64,000 nucleotides of DNA from Cellulophaga baltica (GCF_018861125.1 NZ_JAHKQN010000013.1:221160-285159); one strand, 5' to 3'; positions 47,080 to 56,904 are shown, numbered from the stretch's first letter. Notes: generated from the letters alone by a model not told the origin. Translations and numbers: made by a program.

Positions 47080-50000
47080 TTAACCAACTATATTTATTAT
47101 TTTACCAGGAACAATAATTACCTTCTTAGGAGTTCTACCTGCTAATTGTTTTTGAGTTTTTTCGTGCTCCATTACCGTTTTTTCAATTTCTTCTTTAGAT
47201 AAATCAAGCGGTAATTCTAATTTGAAGCGCATTTTTCCGTTGAAAGAAACTGGATATTCTTTGCTACTTTCTACCAAGTGCGATGACTCAAATTTCGGAA
47301 AAGGTGCCGTAGAAATAGATTCAGAATGCCCTAATTTGTTCCATAACTCTTCTGCAATGTGTGGCGCATAAGGTGAAACTAGAATAATTAACGCCTCTAA
47401 AACTTCTCTGCTCGTACATTTTTGAGAGGACAATTCATTTACCGCAATCATAAAAGTTGAAACCGATGTATTGAATGAGAAATTCTCAATATCTTCTTCT
47501 ACCTTTTTAATGGTTTTATGTAATGTTTTTAAACTGTCTTTTGATGCTTCAGTATCAGTAACTTTTACGCCGTTGTCATCAACATACAAACGCCATAACT
47601 TTTTAAGAAAACCATGTGCACCTGTAATACCTGCAGTATTCCAAGGTTTAGATTGTTCTAACGGTCCTAAAAACATCTCGTACAAACGCAAACTATCAGC
47701 ACCATACTCTACACAAATACTATCCGGACTTACAACATTGTACCAACGTTTAGACATTTTCTCAACCTCTCTACCTGTTGTAAATTCTCCAACATTTTTA
47801 ATAATTACACCAATGTCATCTATAAAATTCCCGTGCTGAAAATCATTCCAATCTCGCAACTTTCCAAAATCAATAATTTTATCTGAAGCATCCACATTAT
47901 TTACATCAATACGAATACAATCATAACTGATGTCTAGTATATGCGAGCCATCATTAATTAAATCAATTATATTTTTTTCTACTTTAAAAATACTCATCAA
48001 TTTTATAGCTAATTCTATGTTTTCTGCAGTAATAACTGAATTAGAAGAAGTAACAGTTTTACTCGAAATTGAATCTAATAATTTATAAGATGCAAATATA
48101 TTTGACTTAACAGAAATATACTTAAACGCCTCTTTTGGAATAATTGCTTCTCCTTTTTCCCTTAGAATAATTTTTGATTTTTCAACTACTTTTAGATTAA
48201 TTCTATAAACTAAAGCACTAGTCCCGGTAATCATCCCTTGGTTGATCAGTTTTTTAGCAAACTCATTTTTAGGCACTACACCTTTATCAAACAAGAATTT
48301 TTGCCAAAAACGTGCATATAGTAAGTGACCCGTAGCATGTTCACTACCACCAATGTATAAATCTACATCTTGCCAATAATTGATAGCTTCTTTTGAGAAT
48401 ATTTCATTCTCATTATTTGGATCCATATAACGGTTAAAGTAAAAACTACTCCCAGCCCAACCTGGCATGGTATTTAATTCTAATGGAAAAACAGTCGTGT
48501 TATTTATTTCGCTGTTATCAACAACCTCATTCGTTTCTGTATTCCAAGCCCAAATGGTAGCATTACCTAAAGGTGGCTCACCTGTTTCTGTTGGTAAGTA
48601 TTTTTCAACTTCTGGCAATGCAATTGGTAAATGTTCTGCATCAATCATTTGAGGCATTCCATCAACATAATATACCGGGAAAGGTTCTCCCCAATAACGC
48701 TGACGACTAAAAACAGCATCACGCAAACGGTAGTTAATTTTACCTTTACCATGACCTATTTTTTCTAATTCGTAAATGGCTAATTTCATTGCTTTCTTAT
48801 ACGGCAAGCCATTTAAGAAATCAGAATTAGTAATTACTGTTTTACCCTTATCAGCAAAAGCTTCTTCAGAAATATCAACACCTTCAAAAATATTAGGTAT
48901 TGTAATATTAAAGTGTTTCGCAAAATCATAATCACGCTGATCACCACATGGCACTGCCATAACAGCTCCTGTACCGTAACCTGCTAGTACATAATCACCA
49001 ATCCAAATAGGAATTGGCTCTTTTGTAAAAGGGTGTTCTGCATATGCACCAGTAAAAACACCAGAAATGGTTTTTACGTCGGCCATACGCTCACGCTCAC
49101 TACGTTTTGCAGTAGCTTCAATATAAGCTTCAACCGCTTCTTTTTGTTCTGGAGTTGTAATTTTAGACACTAAATCGTGTTCTGGAGCTAAAGTCATAAA
49201 ACTAACCCCAAAAATAGTATCAGGTCTTGTAGTGAAAACTTCAATTTTATCATCGTGATCTTTAACATTAAAAATTGCCGATGCGCCTTGACTTCTACCA
49301 ATCCAATTGGTTTGTGAATCTTTTAAAGGTTGTGGCCAATCCACCGTAGTTAAATCATCTAACAAACGTTGCGCATATGCAGAAATTCGCATGCTCCACT
49401 GTGTCATTTTTTTACGAATAACCGGATGCCCACCACGTTCTGAAACGCCATTAACAATCTCATCATTCGCTAAAACTGTACCTAATGCAGGGCACCAGTT
49501 TACCTCAGTATCTGCTAAATAAGTAAGTCTATATTGTAATAGTATTTCTTGCTTTTTTTTAGTATCAAAACCTTTCCATTGTTCCGCTGTAAAAGCCTCT
49601 ATATCTTCATCAGAAACAGCATTAACCGTTGTATTTCCTTCTTTTTCAAAAAGAGCAATTAAAGTTGAAATATCCTCTGCTTTATTACTATCATTATTAT
49701 ACCATGAGTTAAACAACTGAATAAAAATCCACTGTGTCCATTTGTAATAATCAGGATTAGAAGTGCGTACTTCACGAGACCAATCAAAAGAGAAACCCAT
49801 CACATCTAATTGCTTTCTGTACCCTTTAATTTCATTACCTTCTTTATCAAAACCTCCATCTATATTAACCCTAGTTGTATCAGCTGGATGTTGCCCAGTT
49901 TGAATTGCATATTGTTCAGCAGGCAAACCAAAAGAATCGTACCCCATTGGGTGTAATACATTAAAACCTTTGTGTCTTTTATAACGCGCATAAATATCAC

Positions 50001-50172
50001 TAGCAATATACCCTAACGGATGCCCAACATGCAAGCCTGCACCTGATGGATAAGGAAACATATCTAATACATAAAACTTTTCTTTATCAGAATTGTTTGC
50101 TGCTTTAAACGTTTGGTTTTCTGCCCAATATTTTTGCCATTTGGCTTCAATTTCGTTGAAATCGTAGTTCAT
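47080..50172 (-). CDS. leuS: Leucine--tRNA ligase with an enlarged leucine-specific insertion, 1030 aa
   Basis: HIGH appears as HVGH (PYPSGAGLHVGHPLGY) and KMSKS as KMSKR (about 804-808). The CP1 editing domain carries TTRPDTIFG and the block AVPCGDQRDYDF. The protein is long for LeuRS. Between INQGMITGTSALVYR (about 645) and the KMSK loop there are about 150 residues, where E. coli LeuRS has a leucine-specific domain of roughly 50. The extra part, roughly residues 660-770, is AT-rich in codons and Ile/Lys/Ser-rich in sequence, unlike the rest. All catalytic motifs are intact, so the enzyme should be active. Confidence 0.95.
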   Translation of the reverse strand: MNYDFNEIEAKWQKYWAENQTFKAANNSDKEKFYVLDMFPYPSGAGLHVGHPLGYIASDIYARYKRHKGFNVLHPMGYDSFGLPAEQYAIQTGQHPADTTRVNIDGGFDKEGNEIKGYRKQLDVMGFSFDWSREVRTSNPDYYKWTQWIFIQLFNSWYNNDSNKAEDISTLIALFEKEGNTTVNAVSDEDIEAFTAEQWKGFDTKKKQEILLQYRLTYLADTEVNWCPALGTVLANDEIVNGVSERGGHPVIRKKMTQWSMRISAYAQRLLDDLTTVDWPQPLKDSQTNWIGRSQGASAIFNVKDHDDKIEVFTTRPDTIFGVSFMTLAPEHDLVSKITTPEQKEAVEAYIEATAKRSERERMADVKTISGVFTGAYAEHPFTKEPIPIWIGDYVLAGYGTGAVMAVPCGDQRDYDFAKHFNITIPNIFEGVDISEEAFADKGKTVITNSDFLNGLPYKKAMKLAIYELEKIGHGKGKINYRLRDAVFSRQRYWGEPFPVYYVDGMPQMIDAEHLPIALPEVEKYLPTETGEPPLGNATIWAWNTETNEVVDNSEINNTTVFPLELNTMPGWAGSSFYFNRYMDPNNENEIFSKEAINYWQDVDLYIGGSEHATGHLLYARFWQKFLFDKGVVPKNEFAKKLINQGMITGTSALVYRINLKVVEKSKIILREKGEAIIPKEAFKYISVKSNIFASYKLLDSISSKTVTSSNSVITAENIELAIKLMSIFKVEKNIIDLINDGSHILDISYDCIRIDVNNVDASDKIIDFGKLRDWNDFQHGNFIDDIGVIIKNVGEFTTGREVEKMSKRWYNVVSPDSICVEYGADSLRLYEMFLGPLEQSKPWNTAGITGAHGFLKKLWRLYVDDNGVKVTDTEASKDSLKTLHKTIKKVEEDIENFSFNTSVSTFMIAVNELSSQKCTSREVLEALIILVSPYAPHIAEELWNKLGHSESISTAPFPKFESSHLVESSKEYPVSFNGKMRFKLELPLDLSKEEIEKTVMEHEKTQKQLAGRTPKKVIIVPGKIINIVG

Positions 50173-50213
50173 TATATAAAGTTTATTTAAACCTTGCTGG
50201 TTTTAATGCGAAG

Positions 50214-50221
50214 CAAAAATA
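50214..50221 (-). promoter_or_regulatory. Candidate -7 element of leuS
   Basis: Minus-strand TATTTTTG matches TAnnTTTG exactly, about 42 bases upstream of the leuS start; no -33 TTG at the usual distance. Confidence 0.35.
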
Positions 50222-50359
50222 AGTTTATTATAGGAAAGGCGAAAAGATAGCCAAAAGAACTTTTTAGTACAAAATTTATAATAATAGTACAGTAAAGTGT
50301 TAAGATAGATTTTATATTAAATTTACTTTAGTATTTTTACGTATTGTTTAAGTGAATTT

Positions 50360-51238
50360 ATGAGTAAATCTTTTGAGCGTTTTCAAAAAAGAAAATTAAT
50401 ATCAAGCTACTTCTCAGTAGTTTTAAGTATCGGGCTTGTACTTTTCCTGTTAGGAATATTGGGCTTATTAGTCTTAAACACCAAGAAAATGGCCGACCAC
50501 TTTAAAGAGCAAATTACCATATCTGTTTTCTTAAAAGATACTGCCAAACAAGTAGAAGTTGATCAACTTCAAAAAAGCTTAGCAATGGCCGAATACGCTA
50601 AAGAAGCTGTTTATGTTTCTAAAGAAGAAGCGGCTATACAACACAGTGAAGATATTGGTGAAAACTTTCAAGATTTTTTAGGGTATAACCCGTTGAAAAA
50701 TTCACTTGATGTACACTTAAATGCCGATTTTGTTACTCCAGAAAAACTACAGGAAATTGCCGATGAGATTTCAAGCAAAAATTATGTGGCTGAAGTTAGT
50801 TATGACAAACCTTTAATTGGGCTTTTAAATGATAATGTAAAACGTATTAGTTTTTGGATTTTAGTTGCCAGTGGTATTTTCACTTTTATAGCAGTATTAC
50901 TTATTAATAGTTCTATTCGATTATCAATTTATTCAAAACGATTTATTATTAAAACCATGCAAATGGTGGGTGCTACAAAAATATTTATACGCAAGCCTTT
51001 TATATGGACCAATTTAAAACTAGGTATGCTAGGTGCTTTGGTAGCAATGGCCGCGTTAGCAGGTACACTATATTACATTAATGATAATTTTCCTGAACTA
51101 GGTTTACTTAACGACCCCGTGATAATTGCTATACTTTTTAGTAGTGTTTTTATTTTAGGGCTATTAATTTCATTAATAAGCACTTATTTTGCTACACAAC
51201 GTTTTTTAAATCTTAGGACAGACGAATTATATTATTAA
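50360..51238 (+). CDS. ftsX: Cell division protein FtsX
   Basis: One N-terminal helix (about 20-42), a periplasmic domain (about 43-165) and three C-terminal helices (about 170-285) give the FtsX topology. The cytoplasmic block TMQMVGATKIFIRKPFIW is the family mark. With FtsE, which is not in the window, it controls septal peptidoglycan hydrolases. It begins a rightward unit with DUF3098, uppP and truB at gaps of 9, 0 and 19 bases. Confidence 0.92.
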   Translation: MSKSFERFQKRKLISSYFSVVLSIGLVLFLLGILGLLVLNTKKMADHFKEQITISVFLKDTAKQVEVDQLQKSLAMAEYAKEAVYVSKEEAAIQHSEDIGENFQDFLGYNPLKNSLDVHLNADFVTPEKLQEIADEISSKNYVAEVSYDKPLIGLLNDNVKRISFWILVASGIFTFIAVLLINSSIRLSIYSKRFIIKTMQMVGATKIFIRKPFIWTNLKLGMLGALVAMAALAGTLYYINDNFPELGLLNDPVIIAILFSSVFILGLLISLISTYFATQRFLNLRTDELYY

Positions 51239-51247
51239 ATTTGCAGC

Positions 51248-51505
51248 ATGGCTAAAAACAACAATAACTCCAATTCTGAAAAAGAATTTATTTTTCAAAA
51301 GAAAAATTACATGTTCATGTTTATAGGATTGGCATTTATTACAATAGGTTTTATACTTATGAGTGGTGGCGGTAGCGATGACCCCAATGTATTTAACCCT
51401 GAAATTTATAGTTTCAGACGTATTAGATTAGCTCCAACCTTAGTACTAATAGGTTTAGGAATAGAAGTTTACGCTATTTTACTAAACCCAAAAAAGAAAA
51501 AATAA
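51248..51505 (+). CDS. DUF3098 membrane protein, 85 aa
   Basis: Two membrane helices frame the loop SGGGSDDPNVFNPEIYSFRRI, which is typical of DUF3098, a Bacteroidota family found between ftsX and uppP. Role unknown; context suggests envelope or division work. Confidence 0.85.
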   Translation: MAKNNNNSNSEKEFIFQKKNYMFMFIGLAFITIGFILMSGGGSDDPNVFNPEIYSFRRIRLAPTLVLIGLGIEVYAILLNPKKKK

Positions 51506-52300
51506 TTGGAAACTTTAGATGCTATTATCCTAGGTATAATTCAAGGTTTAACTGAATTCTTACCTGTCTCTTCTAGTGGTCATTTGGAATTAGGGAAAGC
51601 TATTTTAGGTGATAATTCTGTACCAGAAGAAAGCCTATTATTTACCGTAGTACTCCACTTTGCAACCGCATTGAGTACTATTGTAGTTTTCAGAAAAGAT
51701 ATCTTAGAAATATTAGGCGGTCTGTTTAAATTTAAATGGAACGAAGAAACACAGTTTTCATTAAAGATCATTATATCAATGTTACCAGCCGTATTGATTG
51801 GTTTATTTTTTGAAGAGCAGCTAGAAAGCTTTTTTGGTGGTAACGTTCGCTTTGTAGGTTTTATGCTAGTTATAACTGCAGTGCTTTTATATTTTGCTGA
51901 TAAAGCTAAAGACACCGAGAAAAAAGTAAGTTTTAAAAATGCCTTTATAGTAGGTATATCACAAGCTATTGCCATGCTTCCCGGTATTTCACGAAGCGGC
52001 GCTACAATTTCAACATCAGTACTTTTAGGTGTTGACAAAACTAAAGCGGCTCGTTTTTCATTTTTAATGGTAGTACCGTTAATATTTGGTAAAATTGGGA
52101 AAGATTTAGTTGGTGGTGAATTAACTTTTAACAGCGATCATAATGTTGCAATGGGCGCAGGTTTTATTGCTGCCTTTCTTGCTGGTTTAGCGGCCTGTAC
52201 TTGGATGATACAATTAGTAAAGAAAAGTAAGCTTTCTTATTTTTCTATCTATTGTTTAATAGTTGGTATTATTGCTATTGCGCACGGATATTTAGCTTAA
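51506..52300 (+). CDS. uppP: Undecaprenyl-diphosphate phosphatase (TTG start)
   Basis: Both catalytic regions of BacA/UppP are visible: EFLPVSSSGHLELG (about 17-30) and PGISRSGATIS (about 158-168). Seven to eight membrane helices. It recycles the lipid carrier for peptidoglycan and other envelope polymers. The start is TTG at 51506, directly after the DUF3098 stop, so translation is coupled; no ATG is available before the first conserved helix. Confidence 0.93.
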   Translation: METLDAIILGIIQGLTEFLPVSSSGHLELGKAILGDNSVPEESLLFTVVLHFATALSTIVVFRKDILEILGGLFKFKWNEETQFSLKIIISMLPAVLIGLFFEEQLESFFGGNVRFVGFMLVITAVLLYFADKAKDTEKKVSFKNAFIVGISQAIAMLPGISRSGATISTSVLLGVDKTKAARFSFLMVVPLIFGKIGKDLVGGELTFNSDHNVAMGAGFIAAFLAGLAACTWMIQLVKKSKLSYFSIYCLIVGIIAIAHGYLA

Positions 52301-52319
52301 ATCTTAGAAAGTATACCTA

Positions 52320-53027
52320 TTGAAAACGAAAGAATATTTTTTAGACGGACAAATTTTACTTATTGATAAACCATTAAAATGGTCTTCTTTTCAAGCAGTA
52401 AACTCTATAAAATGGAGTATACGAAAAAGGTTTGAACTTAAAAAAATAAAAGTTGGTCATGCAGGTACACTAGACCCTTTAGCTACTGGTTTACTTATTA
52501 TTTGCACAGGTAAATTCACTAAAAAAATAAGTGAACTGCAAGGGCAAGCAAAAGAATACACCGGTACTATTACTTTAGGTGCAACTACACCATCTTACGA
52601 TTTAGAAACTGAAATTGACCGAACATACCCAACGGATCATATAACAGAACAATTAATAAAAGATACTACTACTCAATTTATAGGTGAAATTGAACAAGTA
52701 CCGCCTATTTTTTCTGCATTAAAAAAAGACGGTAAACGCTTATATGAATATGCACGCGAAGGCCAAGAAGTAGAAATTAAAAAACGTCAGATTACCATAT
52801 CTGAATTTGAAATTACAAGTATTGATGGTAATAATGTAAATTTTAGAGTAGTCTGTAGCAAAGGAACTTACATACGCTCTTTGGCTTATGACTTTGGAAA
52901 AGCTTTAAATTCTGGCGGACATTTAACAGTTTTAAGAAGAACCAAAATAGGTGATTTCGACGTAAATAATGCTATAACCACAGAAGATTTTAATAAGTTA
53001 TTAGCACTACCAGAAGCTGATTCTTAG
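52320..53027 (+). CDS. truB: tRNA pseudouridine-55 synthase (TTG start)
   Basis: The catalytic Asp lies in GHAGTLDPLATGLLI (about 48-62), and the downstream KKDGKRLYEYAREG and CSKGTYIRSLAYDFG blocks fit TruB. It makes pseudouridine 55 in the T-loop of tRNA. The start is TTG at 52320; the following EYFLDGQILLIDKPLKWSSF matches the family start. It is the second TTG start in a row in this operon. Confidence 0.93.
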   Translation: MKTKEYFLDGQILLIDKPLKWSSFQAVNSIKWSIRKRFELKKIKVGHAGTLDPLATGLLIICTGKFTKKISELQGQAKEYTGTITLGATTPSYDLETEIDRTYPTDHITEQLIKDTTTQFIGEIEQVPPIFSALKKDGKRLYEYAREGQEVEIKKRQITISEFEITSIDGNNVNFRVVCSKGTYIRSLAYDFGKALNSGGHLTVLRRTKIGDFDVNNAITTEDFNKLLALPEADS

Positions 53028-53042
53028 AAAAAAAAGCTTTAA

Positions 53043-53064
53043 CGTTGCCATTCAACGATTTTTT
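53043..53064 (+). terminator. Weak terminator after truB
   Basis: CGTTG and CAACG (53043-53047 and 53053-53057) pair around CCATT and are followed by a T-rich tract. Confidence 0.45.
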
Positions 53065-53098
53065 AAAATAATATTCTAAAAAAGTGGTTATTAGAAAT

Positions 53099-53839
53099 AT
53101 GAATTTAAACAGAAGTCAACTTTCTTTACTTATAACCTTTTTTTCCATGTCTATCGTGGTGTTGGTGCTGTACAACATACATTTAGGTAGCGAAAAAGAA
53201 AAAGAAGAATACACTGTTGAGTTAGCTATGATGGAAGAAATTCCAGAAGAGCTGATTGAAGAAGAAGTTGAACAAGAGCAATCTAAATCTGAATCAGTAA
53301 AAAGTCATCAAGCATATAACGAAACTGCAAAAGCAAGTTATGGAAATCCTGAGCCTTTAAAAACACTTGAAGAGTTAATGGAAGAATCTGAACTTAGCTC
53401 TGATACTGATGAACAATCAGAATTGTTAACTTCTGATGCAAGCTCAGGCAATTATGCCGCTAGCTTGAAAGAGCTCAGAGAAAAACGTCGTAAAAAAAAG
53501 GAACTATTAGGCGAACGTGAAGCTCAAAAAGATGTACCTACAAATAATTTAGCAAAACGTAGAACCTCAATTTCTTATTCATTAGTAGAAAGAAGCCATA
53601 GAAAATTACCTGTTCCAATTTATACATGCATTGAAGGTGGTAAAATTGTGATTAATATTGAAGTAGATAATAACGGTACTGTTATTGAAGCTGATTACAA
53701 CAAAAAAAGTTCAACCACTGAAAATGGCTGTTTGATAGATAATGCAATTGCTTATGCTAAAAAAGCACGTTTTAACAGCACAAGCAAAGCTTCTCAAAAA
53801 GGCACTATTACTTATCTATTTCAAGAAAAAGCTCGTTAA
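53099..53839 (+). CDS. TonB-like inner-membrane protein, 246 aa
   Basis: One N-terminal helix (LLITFFSMSIVVLVLYNI) is followed by a long acidic and then basic linker (about 30-155; EEIPEELIEEEVEQEQ, later REKRRKKKELLG). The C-terminal ~80 residues resemble the TonB C-terminal fold: GGKIVINIEVDNNGTVIEADYN and DNAIAYAKKARFN. Many TonB proteins have a Pro-rich linker; this one does not. I chose ATG 53099 over an upstream GTG (53084). Its last 24 bases overlap the convergent thioredoxin-like gene. Confidence 0.7.
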   Translation: MNLNRSQLSLLITFFSMSIVVLVLYNIHLGSEKEKEEYTVELAMMEEIPEELIEEEVEQEQSKSESVKSHQAYNETAKASYGNPEPLKTLEELMEESELSSDTDEQSELLTSDASSGNYAASLKELREKRRKKKELLGEREAQKDVPTNNLAKRRTSISYSLVERSHRKLPVPIYTCIEGGKIVINIEVDNNGTVIEADYNKKSSTTENGCLIDNAIAYAKKARFNSTSKASQKGTITYLFQEKAR

Positions 53840-54445
53840 AATATCATTTAAAGTATTTTGCCCTTTATCTTTTGTGTACCACATTTGAAGATCTTTTTTA
53901 AATTCAGGAGTTAAAGTACCGTGCGTATTTTTATAATCTTCAACCATTTTTGTGGCCTCGCTAGGTCTTGGTCCCCAATCACCTAAAACTTCATTAGTTT
54001 CACTATCAAGCATTACCAACTTTGGTATAGACATGCCACCATTGGTTAAAAACAGATTCATAAGCTCAGTATTCTCATCTCTCAAAACTACTTTAAAATC
54101 TATATTATCATTTAAATTGGCCATTTTATTCATTACTGGCATGGTTTGCGCAGCATCACCACACCAACTTTCTGTAAGTACTAACCAAGTTACTTTATTA
54201 TTAAAAGCTTCAATTTTAGCAATTGCCTCATCACTAAACTTTGTAGTTTTATCTAAACGTTTCATACGTTTATCATTAAGCATCGTGTAATTAGTTAGCG
54301 CTTCCGTTTGTACAATACCAGTTGCTTTTTTCTCTTCAACTAATTTAGCCACCATAGTTCTATATTCTTCATATGAAATAGCTTTTGGCAAACTATCTTC
54401 TATTATTGTAGTGGTATCTTTTACGATGTTATTATTTTCCAGCAT
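53816..54445 (-). CDS. Thioredoxin-like protein with a single active-site cysteine, 209 aa
   Basis: The thioredoxin fold is marked by LVLTESWCGDAAQTMPVM (about 92-109) and the cis-Pro loop GMSIPKLVML. The usual CxxC reads CGDA, and no other Cys exists in the chain, so normal disulfide exchange is impossible. Such single-Cys relatives may act through mixed disulfides or as chaperone-like or Fe-S carriers. It is cytoplasmic: no signal peptide. Confidence 0.82.
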   Translation of the reverse strand: MLENNNIVKDTTTIIEDSLPKAISYEEYRTMVAKLVEEKKATGIVQTEALTNYTMLNDKRMKRLDKTTKFSDEAIAKIEAFNNKVTWLVLTESWCGDAAQTMPVMNKMANLNDNIDFKVVLRDENTELMNLFLTNGGMSIPKLVMLDSETNEVLGDWGPRPSEATKMVEDYKNTHGTLTPEFKKDLQMWYTKDKGQNTLNDILTSFFLK

Positions 54446-54538
54446 GTTTGATTTGTTTTATTTGGGATATAAAATTAAATACTGTAATCAGCTAAAAAAC
54501 TGATTTACATCAGGTTTGTAGAAAAAAGTTAAAAAAAC

Positions 54539-55468
54539 TTACAAATGTCTTTTCTTAATCATACCACCTCGAGTATCATTTATGCTGTGCATTACAATAA
54601 AAGCATTGGCATCAATCTTAGAAACCTCGATATTTAATCTTCTAATTTCCAGCCTTGTAACAACAGTATAAATAACATCATAATCTTTTTGAATTCCTAA
54701 TTTACCATAACCACCTTTTGCATTGTACACTGTTACTCCACGACCTAGCTTTTCAGTAATCATGATTCTTACGTCTTCGCTTTTTGCAGAAATAATAGTA
54801 ACCCCATTATACTCTTCAATACCATCAACTACAAAATCTAATGTTTTAGAAGCAGATAAATACGTTAGCATAGAGTACAAGGCAGTTTCAACGGATAAAA
54901 AATAAGCTGCGGTTAAAAAGATAACAATATTGATTAAAATAATAATATCACCAATTTTTGTACTCAGCTTTCTACTCAAATAGATAGCTAACACCTCTGT
55001 ACCATCTAAAACCGCACCACCTCTAATTGACAAACCAATACCTGCACCTAAAAAAAAACCTCCAAAAACAGCTACTAAAAGTTTATCTTGAGTTACCTCA
55101 GGAAAATGCACAGTTGCCAACACAACTGCCAAACCCAAAATTGCAATACTTGCTTTAATAGCAAATGATTTACCTATTACCTTATACCCCAGAAATACAA
55201 ATGGTATATTCACCAAAAGTATTAGTAATGATAAAGGCAATTTAAAAACTCCTGTTGCTAAAAGCGAAATACCTGTTGCTCCACCATCGATAAAATTATT
55301 AGGTAACAGAAAACTTTCTAAACCAAAGGCCGCAGAAAATATACCTATAAATATTAATAAAAAGTCTTTAATAAATGTTTTAAAACGCAAACGAAGAACT
55401 CGAGAACGGTTTAAATAAGACCTTGCTTGTAAAAGCTCTTTTAATCCTTTGTTTTTTGTATTAGGCAT
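54539..55468 (-). CDS. YitT family membrane protein, 309 aa
   Basis: Five membrane helices (about 28-225) precede a soluble DUF2179 domain at the C-terminus (about 230-300; GVTVYNAKGGYGK and YTVVTRLEIRRLNIEVSKID). This is the YitT layout; transport role is unknown. It is followed upstream by the TolC-like gene only 29 bases away in the same direction, but it is unlikely to be part of the export unit. Confidence 0.85.
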   Translation of the reverse strand: MPNTKNKGLKELLQARSYLNRSRVLRLRFKTFIKDFLLIFIGIFSAAFGLESFLLPNNFIDGGATGISLLATGVFKLPLSLLILLVNIPFVFLGYKVIGKSFAIKASIAILGLAVVLATVHFPEVTQDKLLVAVFGGFFLGAGIGLSIRGGAVLDGTEVLAIYLSRKLSTKIGDIIILINIVIFLTAAYFLSVETALYSMLTYLSASKTLDFVVDGIEEYNGVTIISAKSEDVRIMITEKLGRGVTVYNAKGGYGKLGIQKDYDVIYTVVTRLEIRRLNIEVSKIDANAFIVMHSINDTRGGMIKKRHL

Positions 55469-55497
55469 AGTAGGACTAATTTTATACTATAAAACTA

Positions 55498-56904
55498 CTA
55501 TAGATTTTCAAGACTCAACGCTAAACTATTAAACAATTTAGCTTTTACGGTAAAAAATTTATTTTGTATTTGATTTTGCTTTAATTCCGCATCAATAAGT
55601 TTACTTTCTCTTGAATTTATTAAAAAAACAGAACTTTCACCAAAGCTAAATTTGCGCTCTTCAGCCGCTAATAATGCTCTATAATTTGTAACAATATCAA
55701 AAATATATTCATTTTGAACCTCAAAAGAATCTAACTCAGTGTATAAAGAGACAATTTTATTTCTTATTTGAAGCTGGACATTATCCTTATCATATTTTGC
55801 ATCTTGCAACTTGTATTTTGCCAGCTTTAAATCACCACGTTCTTTTCTTAAAAACAGTGGTAATTGAAAATTAATTCCGCCTTTATAATATTCAGTTTCA
55901 AAAGAATTTATTTCACCTGGTGTCTCCGTTAAAAAATTATATTCTACATCTATTTTAGGCAACAACTTATTTGCTTTCAGATTTTTATCAACCGTTAAGC
56001 TTTTTATTTTATACTCATAAGACTTTAATTTTGGGTGATTTTCAATCGTAAAACTATCTAATGGCTTTCCTAAAATTTCTAAAGTAACATCAATATCTTC
56101 TACCAAATTTTGATCAGGTATTATCGTTTCTTGCAATTCAATAGGTACATCATTTAACCACAAAAAACTCGAAAGTTCAAGTTTACTTTTTATTAAATTT
56201 AATTTTGCCTGCTCTAAACTTAAAGCTCTATTTTGTATGGTAATTTTAGCTTCAACTGTGTCAATCGTTGCTATTTGCCCAAGTTCAGCACTCCTTTTTA
56301 TCCCACTAAAACGTACTTGTGCATTTTTATAAAAATTTTCAAAAATTAAACTTTCATTGTAAGCTTGTAACCAGTTAAAATAAGCAATTGAAGCATCGTA
56401 CAAAACTTGATTTACTGTAATTTCTCTATCTGCTTTTGATTGCTCTTTGTAAAATTTAGCCTTTTTTAAAGTCGCCATTCTATCATTAATCCATAAACCT
56501 TGCCCAATAGACATTTTTAAACCTGCACTATACAAACCATCTTCTGGCACTGTATATTCAGGATTTAGATACGTACCATCATTTTGAGAAAAAGAACCTT
56601 TTACATCTATTCCGTACCAAGTAGGAATTTTAAAAGTAGCATTTAATTTATCATAATATGTTGTGCCCTTAAATTCCTTTTTACTAAAATCAACTTCTAT
56701 TTTAGGATCAAAACCACCACGAGATTTCATTAATTTAGCTTGCCCAGATTGCATTAGTAAATCTGCTTGCTTTGCAATTGGATGAAATTTTTTAACGTAA
56801 CCCAAATACTCTTCAAATTCTAAAATTGAAGCATCTAATTTTTGAGCATTTAAAAAACTACAACTAAGAAATAATGATATGTAAAAAGTATATTTTTTTA
56901 TCAT
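55498..56904 (-). CDS. TolC family outer-membrane efflux protein, 468 aa
   Basis: A signal peptide (about 1-20, cut after FLNAQ) is followed by two structurally similar halves rich in long helices with coiled-coil heptads, as in TolC/OprM. It forms the outer-membrane channel of a tripartite exporter. Its start overlaps the stop of the HlyD-type gene by four bases (ATGA), so the two are co-translated. Confidence 0.88.
   Translation of the reverse strand: MIKKYTFYISLFLSCSFLNAQKLDASILEFEEYLGYVKKFHPIAKQADLLMQSGQAKLMKSRGGFDPKIEVDFSKKEFKGTTYYDKLNATFKIPTWYGIDVKGSFSQNDGTYLNPEYTVPEDGLYSAGLKMSIGQGLWINDRMATLKKAKFYKEQSKADREITVNQVLYDASIAYFNWLQAYNESLIFENFYKNAQVRFSGIKRSAELGQIATIDTVEAKITIQNRALSLEQAKLNLIKSKLELSSFLWLNDVPIELQETIIPDQNLVEDIDVTLEILGKPLDSFTIENHPKLKSYEYKIKSLTVDKNLKANKLLPKIDVEYNFLTETPGEINSFETEYYKGGINFQLPLFLRKERGDLKLAKYKLQDAKYDKDNVQLQIRNKIVSLYTELDSFEVQNEYIFDIVTNYRALLAAEERKFSFGESSVFLINSRESKLIDAELKQNQIQNKFFTVKAKLFNSLALSLENL

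Noticed and set aside
51580-52038. 152-codon leftward frame opposite uppP
   Set aside because: Longest shadow in the window, but uppP carries both catalytic motifs on the other strand and the shadow has none.
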